Assembly (NCBI GenBank): GCA_001801285.1
Contig: MGXG01000063.1
Span: 1 to 20,788, forward strand
Source: Gammaproteobacteria bacterium GWE2_37_16
GTDB taxonomy: Bacteria; Pseudomonadota; Gammaproteobacteria; UBA9339
DNA: 20,788 bases
Reading direction: 5' to 3'
Each line of letters starts with the position of its first letter. Within the stretch, counting starts at the first letter, position 1. Below the pieces are notes generated by a model. It had not been told where the DNA came from. It saw only the letters and a list, made by a program, of their open reading frames with translations, and made no database searches. Shown piece by piece: positions 1 to 8,495 of this stretch. A program made the translations under genes and the position numbers.

Positions 1-149
1 CTATATTTTTCAATATGTTATATTTTAAACTCAAAAAAATTGTGATTTTAATTAACAAATGAGTCAATTTAAAGTAAATTTAAAAAACTTGTCGTGTATT
101 ATATCACAAATTGCACATTATTTTATTAAAAATATGCAATTCATTGTTC

Positions 150-239
150 GGAGAGGTGGCTGAGCGGTCGAAAGCGGCGGTCTTGAAAACCGTTGAGGAT
201 GCAAGTCCTCCGGGGGTTCGAACCCCTCCCTCTCCGCCA
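150..239 (+). tRNA. tRNA-Ser (anticodon UGA)
   Basis: The acceptor arms GGAGAGG (150-156) and CCTCTCC (229-235) pair fully. They are followed by a G discriminator and an encoded CCA (237-239). The anticodon loop CTTGAAA (182-188) carries TGA at 184-186. A long variable arm, of the class II type expected for serine, precedes the T-arm with its GGTTCGAACC core. The gene reads UCA-type serine codons. Upstream (1-149) is very AT-rich DNA with no gene and no convincing promoter boxes. Confidence 0.97.
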
Positions 240-464
240 ATTAAGATTTAAGCAAAAACCCCAACCCCATCCAAACTACAAATTCTTGCTATAGCTCAAG
301 GAATGAGAACCCAATGGGATAGCATCCAGGACGGATACGAATAATTCATCCCTCTACCTCCTGACCAAGTAATTTTGAATTAAAAACACAAGTTGGGTCA
401 AGTCCTGCATCTCAAATTGAAGTCAGATACAAGACTTGGTCACGTTTTTCGACCAGGGTTTTTC
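240..464. other. Gap between tRNA-Ser and the hydE 3' end
   Basis: No open frame with a plausible start and no recognisable RNA is visible here. The only structure seen is the hairpin at its right end (435-457), listed separately. Confidence 0.6.
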
Positions 465-470
465 TTATTT
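435..470 (+). terminator. Candidate rho-independent terminator
   Basis: The stem CTTGGTC (435-441) and GACCAGG (451-457) pair with one G-U around a 9-nt loop. A T-rich tract follows directly on the plus strand (459-470). The orientation suits transcripts coming from the tRNA-Ser side. The T tract overlaps the last codons of hydE on the other strand. The stem is short, so confidence is moderate. Confidence 0.45.
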
Positions 471-1505
471 TTTCCTTCCACCCTGCCCTTGTCCGACCTT
501 ACGCCTAATAGATTCAATTCTGAGCTGCATACACTGATGACAAGCTTCGGCGGTATCGGTTAGACAGGCTTTATTTGGGTAAAGCGTGTAATGAATGCGG
601 TATTTGGGCTGGGTAATATTCGGCATAACCACATTCGCACCGCGCATTAATCCCAATTCCCGCCCACGAGCTTTATTCAACGTTGCAAGTGCCGTAGTAC
701 TTGGAATATTGGCTTGTGGGCACATTAATCTAGCTAAAGCTATCACTTTGTATGTCATGATTTCAGAATTTGGTACTTGTTCATCAGATGCAATTTCTAA
801 TCTAACACTTCCTGCACCAAGCGGAGTATTGGGATCAGGTATGTAAGGACCAACCCCAATCATATCCAAATCCAGTTTAGCAAAAAGCTTTATATCCTCC
901 GCCAAAGAAGTATAACTTTGCCCGGGAATACCAATCATAACGCCACTACCAACTTCGTAACCAATTTCTTTTAGCTCTTTTAAAATTGCAATACGATCAC
1001 GCCTAGAGTCATCTTTATTTAATTTGGGGTGAATTAAATTATAAAGTTCAGGATTAGACGTTTCAAAACGTAATAAATAACGATCAGCACCAGCTTCTTT
1101 CCAGGCTTTCAAATCCCCATATGAGCGTTCACCGAAACTCAAAGTTACCGCCAAAGGCGTTTCTTGTTTAATGCGCCTAACAATATTGCTAATAAATTCG
1201 GTAGAAAAACCGTAATCCTCACCGGATTGCATAACCACCGTGCCATAATTTAAAGCTGCTGCTTTATTTGCACCCTCCATAATTTCCGCTTCATTCATCC
1301 TGTATCTTGTCACTTCATCACTTTGACAATTAATACCGCAGTAAGCACAAGCACGGCAACAGTAATTGGAAATCTCCAAAAGCCCACGCAAGTGCACTTC
1401 ATCACCAACGTTATCCAAACGCACTGTATCGGCAAGTTTCCATAGTTCTTCCAGTTTATCTGAATCAGTGGTGCGTAACCATTTTTCGATTTCTGTATTA
1501 ATCAT
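465..1505 (-). CDS. hydE: [FeFe]-hydrogenase maturase HydE (radical SAM)
   Basis: HydE is one of three maturases that build the 2Fe subcluster of the [FeFe]-hydrogenase H-cluster. It is a radical S-adenosylmethionine enzyme acting in the cytoplasm. The sequence shows the radical-SAM motif CX3CX2C at C49, C53 and C56 within NYCCRACAYC, followed by a TIM-barrel-length body. It also keeps the accessory CX7CX2C triad (C314, C322, C325), which many HydE proteins have but which is dispensable in some. The length of 346 residues is normal for the family. The gene lies 51 bp downstream of hydF on the same strand, so the two are probably co-transcribed. Upstream there is only a weak AGAG at some distance, so translation may depend on hydF. 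The Lys/Arg/Gly-rich last ten residues are not a known HydE feature. Confidence 0.95.
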   Translation of the reverse strand: MINTEIEKWLRTTDSDKLEELWKLADTVRLDNVGDEVHLRGLLEISNYCCRACAYCGINCQSDEVTRYRMNEAEIMEGANKAAALNYGTVVMQSGEDYGFSTEFISNIVRRIKQETPLAVTLSFGERSYGDLKAWKEAGADRYLLRFETSNPELYNLIHPKLNKDDSRRDRIAILKELKEIGYEVGSGVMIGIPGQSYTSLAEDIKLFAKLDLDMIGVGPYIPDPNTPLGAGSVRLEIASDEQVPNSEIMTYKVIALARLMCPQANIPSTTALATLNKARGRELGLMRGANVVMPNITQPKYRIHYTLYPNKACLTDTAEACHQCMQLRIESIRRKVGQGQGGRKK

Positions 1506-1556
1506 ATATTTTTTTGCGCTCTGTTCGTAACTTATTGATTCATATGGTAATTATAT

Positions 1557-2792
1557 TTACATATCTTTATCTTCACAAACCGCCCGATACGCAGCAACCG
1601 CTTCTGGAAAAGGTTCAAGAACCCTCTCTAACATATTCAAACAAAATGCAATTACCAATCCATAATTTGTACATGGTACGCCTGCTTCGTGACACGCCAA
1701 AATTCGGCTTAGAACTTCCCTGCGATTAAACATACATGAACCACAAAAAACCACTAACTTATAATCTTTCAAATTAGATGGAAAATCGTGTCCTTGCTTA
1801 ATTGTGAAATCGATTTCACCGCCAACGTATTGTTTAATCCAACGCGGAATTTTAACCCGACCAATATCGTCTTCAATCGGATGATGCGAACACGCCTCAC
1901 TAATCAAAACTTTATCCCCTGGTTTTAATTGCTTCAGAGTTAATGCACCTAAAGTTTGCGAAACCAAATCGCCTTTCAAACGCGAAAACAAAATAGAGAA
2001 ACTAGTTAGCCAGACGTTTTTTGGCACAATATCTTTAATTAAATGAAAAACCGAAGAGTCAGTGATAACTAATTTTGGTGGTACTTTCAAAGCATTTAAA
2101 GCATCTTGCAATTCACTTTCTTTAACCACAATACTGATCGCGCCGCCATCAAGAGAATCGCGTAAAGCTTGAACTTGAGGAAGAAGCAAGCGACCTTTAG
2201 GTGCTTCTTTGTCAATCGGCATTACCTGAATCGCAATTTCTTTCGGACCCAAAATATCACGCAAAATCACAGGATTATTAAATAATTCCTCAGGAGCTGC
2301 CGCTAAAATAGCTTTACGAAATGCGGCAAGACTTGTTGCATCTTTGGTAGATAAAGCAACGCAATGTTTTCGCCCAAAGCGATTGATTATATTTTCATCA
2401 GTAGGATAAAGATCAATTTTGTTTAAAACAATTACAAAAGGAATTTTGCGCTGCGTAAACTCTTCAGCAAGTTTTTCTTCAAATTCACCAAAAACATTCG
2501 CCTCCGTAACAATTACTGCCAAATCAGTACGCTCAAAGATTTTTTTAGTTTTTTCAATGCGCAATTTACCTAAATCGCCACTGTCATCGATCCCAGCCGT
2601 ATCAATAAATAAAACTGGACCAAGCGGCAAAAATTCCATCGGTTTTTCGACAGGATCGGTTGTTGTTCCCGCTTCTTGCGAAACAATTGAAACCTCTTGT
2701 CTTGTCACAAGATTCATCAAACTTGATTTACCAACATTACGACGACCGTAAATACCAATATGACAACGGAAACTTTTGGGGGCAAGTTGCAT
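1557..2792 (-). CDS. hydF: [FeFe]-hydrogenase maturation GTPase HydF
   Basis: HydF is the GTPase scaffold on which HydE and HydG products are assembled before transfer to the hydrogenase. The N-terminal G domain has G1 GRRNVGKS (16-23), the DTAG G3 motif (64-67) and NKID G4 (124-127). A central dimerisation region follows, then a C-terminal Fe-S domain with C301, H303 (CSH), C350 and C353 (FCGSC). These cysteines match the three cluster-binding cysteines of characterised HydF proteins. The 411-residue length is typical. The start is supported by AGGA at 2799-2802, six bases before the ATG. Downstream is hydE; upstream is a 214-bp AT-rich gap shared with the divergent F-box gene. HydF would normally adjoin hydG, but here the F-box gene separates them. 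Confidence 0.95.
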   Translation of the reverse strand: MQLAPKSFRCHIGIYGRRNVGKSSLMNLVTRQEVSIVSQEAGTTTDPVEKPMEFLPLGPVLFIDTAGIDDSGDLGKLRIEKTKKIFERTDLAVIVTEANVFGEFEEKLAEEFTQRKIPFVIVLNKIDLYPTDENIINRFGRKHCVALSTKDATSLAAFRKAILAAAPEELFNNPVILRDILGPKEIAIQVMPIDKEAPKGRLLLPQVQALRDSLDGGAISIVVKESELQDALNALKVPPKLVITDSSVFHLIKDIVPKNVWLTSFSILFSRLKGDLVSQTLGALTLKQLKPGDKVLISEACSHHPIEDDIGRVKIPRWIKQYVGGEIDFTIKQGHDFPSNLKDYKLVVFCGSCMFNRREVLSRILACHEAGVPCTNYGLVIAFCLNMLERVLEPFPEAVAAYRAVCEDKDM

Positions 2793-2901
2793 GATAAGTC
2801 CTGAAATTAAATTAAAAATAAAACCTGAACGGTGAATTATATATAATTCTTCTCATTCAATCTATCTTGCAAATTATATATGTTTATTAGAATATATATA
2901 A

Positions 2902-2917
2902 TTAAGATTATGTTAAT
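2902..2917. promoter_or_regulatory. Possible PmrA-like box (weak)
   Basis: TTAAG and TTAAT sit with TTAA cores 11 bp apart (2902-2905 and 2913-2916) in the hydF/F-box divergent gap. The PmrA box of Legionella and Coxiella, as I recall it, is CTTAA-N2-TT-N2-CTTAA. This match has about two deviations and sits in very AT-rich DNA, so chance is a real alternative. Confidence 0.22.
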
Positions 2918-3006
2918 ACATCTGTGTGTTTATATTTTTATGTGTTTAATTATATTAATATACGCAAAAGTAATGAAATATTTATTCTAATTTAGAGGCT
3001 ACTTTT

Positions 3007-4221
3007 ATGATGCAGACCCCAACAAAACCAGCATTTATGTTTTTCAAGACACTCCCTCGAGACATGTACCAGGAAATTTTTAAGCATTTGGATATGTGGA
3101 GTTTAAAAAATGCAGCCCACATTAACAAAGAAGGAATGCTAACCGCCCGATCGGAAGCGATACGACGTGTTGCACTTCTTAATTGCATTGGAGAAGCATG
3201 CTTTTCTGACTGCTATATACCAACACCTATTTCAGCACCACTACAACCCATCTACGACCAAGCACTATCCAAAAAAACGAAAGATCAAATTCAAAAACAC
3301 ATAAAAATAAATGTTCCAGACGATCCTTTTTTTAATCCACAAAAAAAATTCCTATTGTATCCCCTGACAATACAGGCAATCTCTGCCGGCACATTAACAA
3401 TACAAGATGCAGTACAAGATACAATTATTAGACCTATTGCGCTTCTCCATTGCATTGGAGCATGCATTCCTGGTTATACACCAACGCCTATTCCAGCACC
3501 ACTACAACCCCTCTACTACCAAGCGCTATCCAAAGAAGAGAAAGATCAAATTCAACAATACATAAGAACAAAAAACATTCCAGGCGGTCCTATTTATCCA
3601 CAAAAAGAATTCCTATTACATCCCCGTACAATACAAAGAATCTCTGCCAGAAAATTAACAATACAAGAAGCAGTGAATAGCACTTCCACAGATGAAATTA
3701 TCAAGCTTTGCTTAAAATCACCTCTTGATAATTCTTTTCAAAACCTTAGAGGGTTAATAGCATTTGGAGCAGACCCTAAAGAAATTCCCCGTCTTAGCTA
3801 CGAACATAGGTACAATATGATGTACAAATCGCAAATAAAGCTCTTGGAGGCAGGCGTATCCCCAAACATTTTATTAGAAAATAATATTCGTTGCGAGGAA
3901 GTTGGGCTCTATATACACAAATACGTACAAGGAAAAATCTTAACCCAACAACAGATAGACCAAGTTTTTCTTAGTATCGCAAATTTTAACCACATTCAAC
4001 TGGAATGTGTGGAGTCTGGCGTATCAACAGGAATTGTAGAAAAATTTCCTGCAATACATCGAGCAGCCGCAGAGTGCGCAGCATATATGAAAGCACAATG
4101 CTACAACCACAACACTCCTCAGATAATTCAACAAAAAATAAACAACGCTTTTCTTAATTATATCGCCGTTCACCAAGATTATCTTCTCCATAAATCAGAT
4201 TTGTCCTGTTGTATACTATAA
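3007..4221 (+). CDS. F-box protein with C-terminal CaaX motif (candidate host-targeted effector)
   Basis: Residues 13-45 (FKTLPRDMYQEIFKHLDMWS and following) read as an F-box, the motif by which eukaryotic proteins dock onto Skp1 in SCF ubiquitin ligases. Residues about 54-140 and 142-225 are a tandem duplication: both contain CIG, PTPI(S/P)APLQP, YDQALSK or YYQALSK, DQIQ, PQK(K/E)FLL and LTIQ(D/E)AV. Residues 226-400 are helical-looking and I do not recognise them. The last four residues are CCIL, a CaaX box whose terminal Leu predicts geranylgeranylation; human RalA ends in the same tetrapeptide. F-box plus CaaX is the architecture of the Legionella effector AnkB, but I see no clear ankyrin repeats. 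AGAGG at 2994-2998 supports the start. The gene sits antisense inside the hyd cluster, which suggests later insertion. The function is inferred. Confidence 0.85.
   Translation: MMQTPTKPAFMFFKTLPRDMYQEIFKHLDMWSLKNAAHINKEGMLTARSEAIRRVALLNCIGEACFSDCYIPTPISAPLQPIYDQALSKKTKDQIQKHIKINVPDDPFFNPQKKFLLYPLTIQAISAGTLTIQDAVQDTIIRPIALLHCIGACIPGYTPTPIPAPLQPLYYQALSKEEKDQIQQYIRTKNIPGGPIYPQKEFLLHPRTIQRISARKLTIQEAVNSTSTDEIIKLCLKSPLDNSFQNLRGLIAFGADPKEIPRLSYEHRYNMMYKSQIKLLEAGVSPNILLENNIRCEEVGLYIHKYVQGKILTQQQIDQVFLSIANFNHIQLECVESGVSTGIVEKFPAIHRAAAECAAYMKAQCYNHNTPQIIQQKINNAFLNYIAVHQDYLLHKSDLSCCIL
3166..3681 (+). repeat. Internal tandem duplication within the F-box gene
   Basis: Two units of about 85 codons share GCACCACTACAACCC, AAAGATCAAATTCAA and AACAATACAAGA-type blocks. 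They encode the duplicated protein modules (residues about 54-140 and 142-225). The DNA identity is still high in several blocks, so the duplication is fairly recent or maintained. Confidence 0.8.
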
Positions 4222-4276
4222 GTACTATTAACATTGCCGCATTTCTATTTGGAGTTTCCCTTTAATTTCACATCGT

Positions 4277-4300
4277 AGGGACAGAATATTTTCTGTCCCT
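4277..4300. terminator. Perfect 10-bp hairpin between convergent genes
   Basis: AGGGACAGAA (4277-4286) and TTCTGTCCCT (4291-4300) pair perfectly around TATT. The hairpin lies between the convergent ends of the F-box gene and hydG, so it could stop transcripts from both sides. There is no clear U-tract. A GTAG-headed palindrome is also the look of a REP-type repeat, so it may be a mobile palindrome used as a terminator. Confidence 0.5.
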
Positions 4301-4304
4301 AACC

Positions 4305-5705
4305 TTAAACACAAACATCCCCTTCCCCGCCCCTTACTTTTGCCAACAATTTTTCGACCAGCTGTTTTTGATTTTCCGGCAAAGATGATAATTCTCTAGC
4401 GATTAATTTTTCACCAGCCTCAAGAGTTTTTGGTGAGGCATAATATTGCAAATATTCCTGAAAAGACACCAAAGCATTTGGCGTACAAACGTTTTTAATT
4501 TTGCCTGATTTGGCTAAAGCCATAAATTCTTCACCAGTACGCCCTGAGCGGTAACATGCTGTGCAAAAGCTTGGCATAAACCCAAATTCCACAACATCGC
4601 GCACTACTTCATCAAGCAAACGATGATCACCCAAAGAAAATTGACTTGCTACCGAGCTATTTTTTTCCACATCACCATAACCACCAGGATTTGTGCGACT
4701 TCCTGCAGAAATTTGTGAAATACCCAAAGAAAATGCTCTGCGCCGAAAGTCGCTCGTTTCCCGAGTCGATAAAATAATTCCTGTGTAAGGAATTGCTAAA
4801 CGCAAAATGGCGATAATTTTACAAAACTCATCATCAGAAACCAAATACGGCGGCGCACTAGCTAAACTAGAGCCCAATGCTGGTTCTAAACGCGGTATGC
4901 TGATGGTATGTGGTCCAATGCCAAATTTATCGTTTAAATGCGCAATATGTTGTAATAAAGCTAAAACATCAAAACGCGGATCAGCAAGTCCAAATAAAAT
5001 CCCAATCCCAATATCGTCAATTCCAGCTTCCATAGCGCGATCAATCGCAGTCAATCGCCAATCATAATCGGCTTTTTTACCCGCAACATGCATTTCTTTG
5101 TAAGTATCACGATGATAGGTTTCTTGAAATAACTGATAAGTCCCAATCGCCGCATCCTTAAGTTTTTTAAATTCTTCTAATGTAAGCGGTGCAACATTGA
5201 CATTCACGCGACGAATTTCACCATGCTCACTTTTAACCGAATAAACCGTATCGATTGCATCAAAAACATATTGCAAACCTTCGCCCGTATATGACTCGCC
5301 CGCTACCAATAAAATACGTTTCTGCCCCTGCTCAATTAAACATTTAACTTCTGCGGCTATTTCAGGTTGCGTTAAAGCGCGACGCTGCAATTCTTTATTT
5401 TTAGCGCGAAAAGCACAATACAAACATTCATTATTGCAAAAATTAGAAATATATAATGGCGCAAAAATAACCAATCTTTTACCATAGATTTCTTTTTTAA
5501 CTTCCGCAGCAGCATGAAAAATTTCTTCAAGTAATTCTTTATCTGTTACCGTCATTAAAGCGGCAACATCGAATAAATCTAATCCTTTAAACCCTAAAGC
5601 CTTCGCAAGAATATCCCGCGTTTCTAGAGCAGAAATCGGTCGTTGTTTGGATAAAATACCCTGGATTTGCGCTTCGTTGATAATAAAAGAACTGTTCGAA
5701 ACCAT
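4305..5705 (-). CDS. hydG: [FeFe]-hydrogenase maturase HydG (tyrosine lyase)
   Basis: HydG cleaves tyrosine by radical-SAM chemistry to give the CO and cyanide ligands of the H-cluster, and is related to ThiH. With the start used here the protein has 466 residues. It has CX3CX2C at C90, C94 and C97 (CNNECLYC) and the HydG-defining C-terminal CX2CX22C at C381, C384 and C407, which holds the second Fe-S cluster where the CO/CN synthon forms. A frame start 15 codons further up (5750) exists. The ATG at 5703-5705 is preferred because GAGGTG lies six bases upstream and the extra residues are not family-like. The gene is the first of the hyd set on the minus strand, divergent from clpB and separated from hydF by the F-box gene. 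Confidence 0.95.
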   Translation of the reverse strand: MVSNSSFIINEAQIQGILSKQRPISALETRDILAKALGFKGLDLFDVAALMTVTDKELLEEIFHAAAEVKKEIYGKRLVIFAPLYISNFCNNECLYCAFRAKNKELQRRALTQPEIAAEVKCLIEQGQKRILLVAGESYTGEGLQYVFDAIDTVYSVKSEHGEIRRVNVNVAPLTLEEFKKLKDAAIGTYQLFQETYHRDTYKEMHVAGKKADYDWRLTAIDRAMEAGIDDIGIGILFGLADPRFDVLALLQHIAHLNDKFGIGPHTISIPRLEPALGSSLASAPPYLVSDDEFCKIIAILRLAIPYTGIILSTRETSDFRRRAFSLGISQISAGSRTNPGGYGDVEKNSSVASQFSLGDHRLLDEVVRDVVEFGFMPSFCTACYRSGRTGEEFMALAKSGKIKNVCTPNALVSFQEYLQYYASPKTLEAGEKLIARELSSLPENQKQLVEKLLAKVRGGEGDVCV

Positions 5706-5711
5706 AGTTTT

Positions 5712-5717
5712 CACCTC
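5712..5717 (-). promoter_or_regulatory. Ribosome binding site that decides the hydG start
   Basis: On the minus strand GAGGTG is followed by six bases and ATG (5703-5705). This favours the shorter 466-residue HydG over the longer frame from 5750. Confidence 0.75.
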
Positions 5718-5770
5718 AAGTTTTTTTAAAATTAAGCCATTATAACCCAACCAATAAAAATACGGTATTG

Positions 5771-5793
5771 CTTGAATATTTCAAAATCCCCAC
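5771..5793 (+). promoter_or_regulatory. Possible heat-shock (sigma-32) promoter for clpB
   Basis: CTTGAA (5771-5776) and CCCCAC (5788-5793) resemble the sigma-32 boxes CTTGAA and CCCCAT, 65 bp before the clpB start. The 11-bp spacer is shorter than the usual 13-17 bp, so this is tentative. ClpB is a classic sigma-32 target. Confidence 0.35.
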
Positions 5794-5857
5794 AATAATA
5801 TATAATTACAATATTCAAATCGTGAATTTTTTAATTTAAATCTAAAAGGTTGAAATT

Positions 5858-8440
5858 ATGCGTCAAGACAAACTAACCAGCAATTTCCAAGTTGCCCTTG
5901 CTGATGCCCAATCAATCGCTATTGGCAAAGACCACGCTTTTATTGAACCAGCCCATGTCTTGAAAGCCCTGCTTGATCAGGAAAATGGTTCAACTTTTAG
6001 CCTTTTAACTAAAGCTCAAGTCAATCTTGCCAATTTACGTAACTCAATCGATAAAATCATCGATCAAATGCCTGAGGTTAGTGGCACAGGTGGCGAAATT
6101 CATATTTCTAACGACCTGAATCGCCTACTTAATTTAACCGACAAACTCGCCCAACAACGCAAAGACCAATTCATTTCCAGTGAATTATTTGTCCTAGCTG
6201 CACTGGAAGATAAAGGCGCACTTGGGCGCGCTTTAAAAGACGCTGGCGCGGAAAAAAAAGCTTTAGAAACAGCGATTAGCGATATGCGCGGCGGGCAGAA
6301 TGTCAACGATGCCGGCGCTGAAGAACAACGCGGTGCACTCGGCAAATATACGATCGACATAACTGAACGCGCCGAACAAGGTAAAATTGACCCCGTTATC
6401 GGACGCGACGATGAAATTCGCCGCACTATCCAGGTTTTACAGCGTCGCACCAAAAATAATCCTGTTTTAATTGGTGAACCAGGCGTCGGTAAAACCGCTA
6501 TTGTCGAAGGATTGGCGCAACGCATTATCAATGGCGAAGTGCCTGATGGTTTAAAAAGCAAACGTTTACTCTCTCTTGATTTGGCAGCATTAATCGCCGG
6601 CACAAAATTTCGCGGTGAATTTGAAGAGCGCCTCAAGGGGGTTTTAAAAGATATTGCCAAACAAGAAGGGCAAGTTATTCTTTTTATTGATGAATTACAC
6701 ATTATGGTCGGTGCAGGTAAGGCCGAGGGTTCTATCGATGCCGGCAACATGTTAAAACCTGCCCTCGCCCGCGGCGAATTGCATTGTATTGGCGCAACTA
6801 CACTTGATGAATATCGTAAATATATTGAAAAAGATGCCGCTTTGGAACGCCGTTTTCAGAAAATTTTGGTCGACGAACCAAGCGTTGAAGACAGTATTGC
6901 CATTTTGCGCGGCTTAAAAGAACGCTATGAATTACATCACGGGGTCGACATTACTGATTCAGCAATCATTGCAGCAGCTACCCTTTCACATCGCTACATT
7001 ACCGATCGCAATTTACCCGATAAAGCCATCGATTTAATTGATGAGGCTGCCAGTAAAATTCGTATTGAAATGGATTCCAAACCGGAAGACATGGACCGCC
7101 TTTATCGCCGTTTGATTCAATTAAAAATCGAACGTGAAGCGCTAAAAAAAGAAACTGACGAAGAATCCAAAAAACGCCTAACCGACTTGGAAGCAAATAT
7201 TGCTGAAATTGAAAAAGAATATTCCGATCTTGAGGAAATCTGGAAAACCGAAAAAGCTAAATTACAAAGCGCACAAGCCATTAAAGAACAACTCGATCAG
7301 GCGCGCCTAGAAAAAGACGTTGCCCAACGCGCGATGGATCTAACTAAAATGTCGGAACTGCAATATGGTCGCATTCCTGAGCTAGAAAAAAAACTTGCCG
7401 AGGCCTTGAAAATAGAAAAAGAAACACAAACCACACACCTATTGCGTAATAAAGTCACTGAAGAAGAAATCGCCGAAATCGTAGCAAAATGGACACATAT
7501 TCCAGTTAGCAAACTCTTGGAAGGAGAACGCGATAAACTTTTACATATGGAAGAAGCATTACATCACCGCATTATTGGTCAGAATGAAGCAGTCACGGTA
7601 GTTTCCAATGCGATTCGCCGCTCTCGCGCCGGACTTTCCGATCCCAATCGTCCAATTGGTTCGTTTATCTTTTTGGGTCCTACTGGAGTTGGTAAAACCG
7701 AGCTTTGCAAAACTTTAGCCGGATTTTTATTCGACACTGAAGAAGCGATTGTCCGTATTGACATGTCAGAATTTATGGAAAAACATTCCGTCGCACGCTT
7801 AATTGGCGCACCTCCTGGTTACGTCGGTTATGAAGAAGGCGGTTATTTAACCGAAATCGTACGCCGTAAACCTTATTCATTGATTTTATTGGACGAAATC
7901 GAAAAAGCTCATCACGATGTTTTCAACATTTTATTACAGGTTTTAGATGATGGTCGTTTGACTGATGGTCAAGGTCGCACTGTCGATTTTCGTAATTGCG
8001 TCATTGTCATGACTTCCAATCTTGGCTCACAACAAATTCAGGAATTAGCCGCGGAAGGTTATGAAAAAATCAAAGAAGCTGTTTTAGAAACCGCACAAAA
8101 ATATTTTCGTCCGGAATTTTTAAATCGCGTTGACGAATTGGTCGTATTCCATTCATTACGCCCAGAACAATTGCGTCCAATCGCCAATATCCAAATCGCT
8201 CGTCTTGCCAAACGTTTAGAAGATCGCAATTTATACTTGGAAGTTACCGAAGATGCTTTAGATCATTTATCCGTTATCGGCTACGACCAAGTATATGGCG
8301 CTCGCCCACTAAAACGCGTCATTCAACAACACTTGGAAAATCCATTAGCACAACAAATTTTGCAAGGCACACATTTACCAGACAGCATAATTAAAGTGGA
8401 TTACAAAAAGGGTAAGTTGGTATTTACTGCAAAAGCATAA
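5858..8440 (+). CDS. clpB: ATP-dependent chaperone ClpB (Hsp104 family disaggregase)
   Basis: ClpB is a hexameric AAA+ machine that, with DnaK, pulls polypeptides out of aggregates after stress. The 860-residue length is standard. In order: Clp N-domain (1-145), first AAA+ module with Walker A GEPGVGKT (206-213) and Walker B-type LFIDELH, the long coiled-coil middle domain (about 400-525, rich in Glu/Lys heptads) that distinguishes ClpB from ClpA, second AAA+ module with GPTGVGKT (607-614) and LILLDEIEKAH, and the D2-small domain ending with GARPLKRVIQ. AAAGG (5845-5849) is well placed before the ATG. The gene is monocistronic by context: hydG diverges on the left and a convergent orphan gene lies on the right beyond a REP hairpin. 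Confidence 0.98.
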   Translation: MRQDKLTSNFQVALADAQSIAIGKDHAFIEPAHVLKALLDQENGSTFSLLTKAQVNLANLRNSIDKIIDQMPEVSGTGGEIHISNDLNRLLNLTDKLAQQRKDQFISSELFVLAALEDKGALGRALKDAGAEKKALETAISDMRGGQNVNDAGAEEQRGALGKYTIDITERAEQGKIDPVIGRDDEIRRTIQVLQRRTKNNPVLIGEPGVGKTAIVEGLAQRIINGEVPDGLKSKRLLSLDLAALIAGTKFRGEFEERLKGVLKDIAKQEGQVILFIDELHIMVGAGKAEGSIDAGNMLKPALARGELHCIGATTLDEYRKYIEKDAALERRFQKILVDEPSVEDSIAILRGLKERYELHHGVDITDSAIIAAATLSHRYITDRNLPDKAIDLIDEAASKIRIEMDSKPEDMDRLYRRLIQLKIEREALKKETDEESKKRLTDLEANIAEIEKEYSDLEEIWKTEKAKLQSAQAIKEQLDQARLEKDVAQRAMDLTKMSELQYGRIPELEKKLAEALKIEKETQTTHLLRNKVTEEEIAEIVAKWTHIPVSKLLEGERDKLLHMEEALHHRIIGQNEAVTVVSNAIRRSRAGLSDPNRPIGSFIFLGPTGVGKTELCKTLAGFLFDTEEAIVRIDMSEFMEKHSVARLIGAPPGYVGYEEGGYLTEIVRRKPYSLILLDEIEKAHHDVFNILLQVLDDGRLTDGQGRTVDFRNCVIVMTSNLGSQQIQELAAEGYEKIKEAVLETAQKYFRPEFLNRVDELVVFHSLRPEQLRPIANIQIARLAKRLEDRNLYLEVTEDALDHLSVIGYDQVYGARPLKRVIQQHLENPLAQQILQGTHLPDSIIKVDYKKGKLVFTAKA

Positions 8441-8475
8441 AAATAATTACAAAAAATTGCCCTAAAAACCTGTGA

Positions 8476-8495
8476 CCGCAAGCTTTAGCTTGCGG
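8476..8495. repeat. REP-type palindrome (clpB / orphan gene junction)
   Basis: CCGCAAGCT and AGCTTGCGG form a perfect 9-bp stem around TT, flanked by GGCTAC. It lies between two convergent genes. The CTA directly after the palindrome (8496-8498) is the TAG stop of the minus-strand orphan gene. No U-tract is present. Confidence 0.8.

Noticed and set aside
595..846. Open frame on the plus strand inside hydE
   Set aside because: It is a shadow of the strongly conserved hydE coding frame, with no ribosome site.
6100..7764. Several minus-strand open frames within clpB
   Set aside because: They are shadows of the long, conserved ClpB frame.
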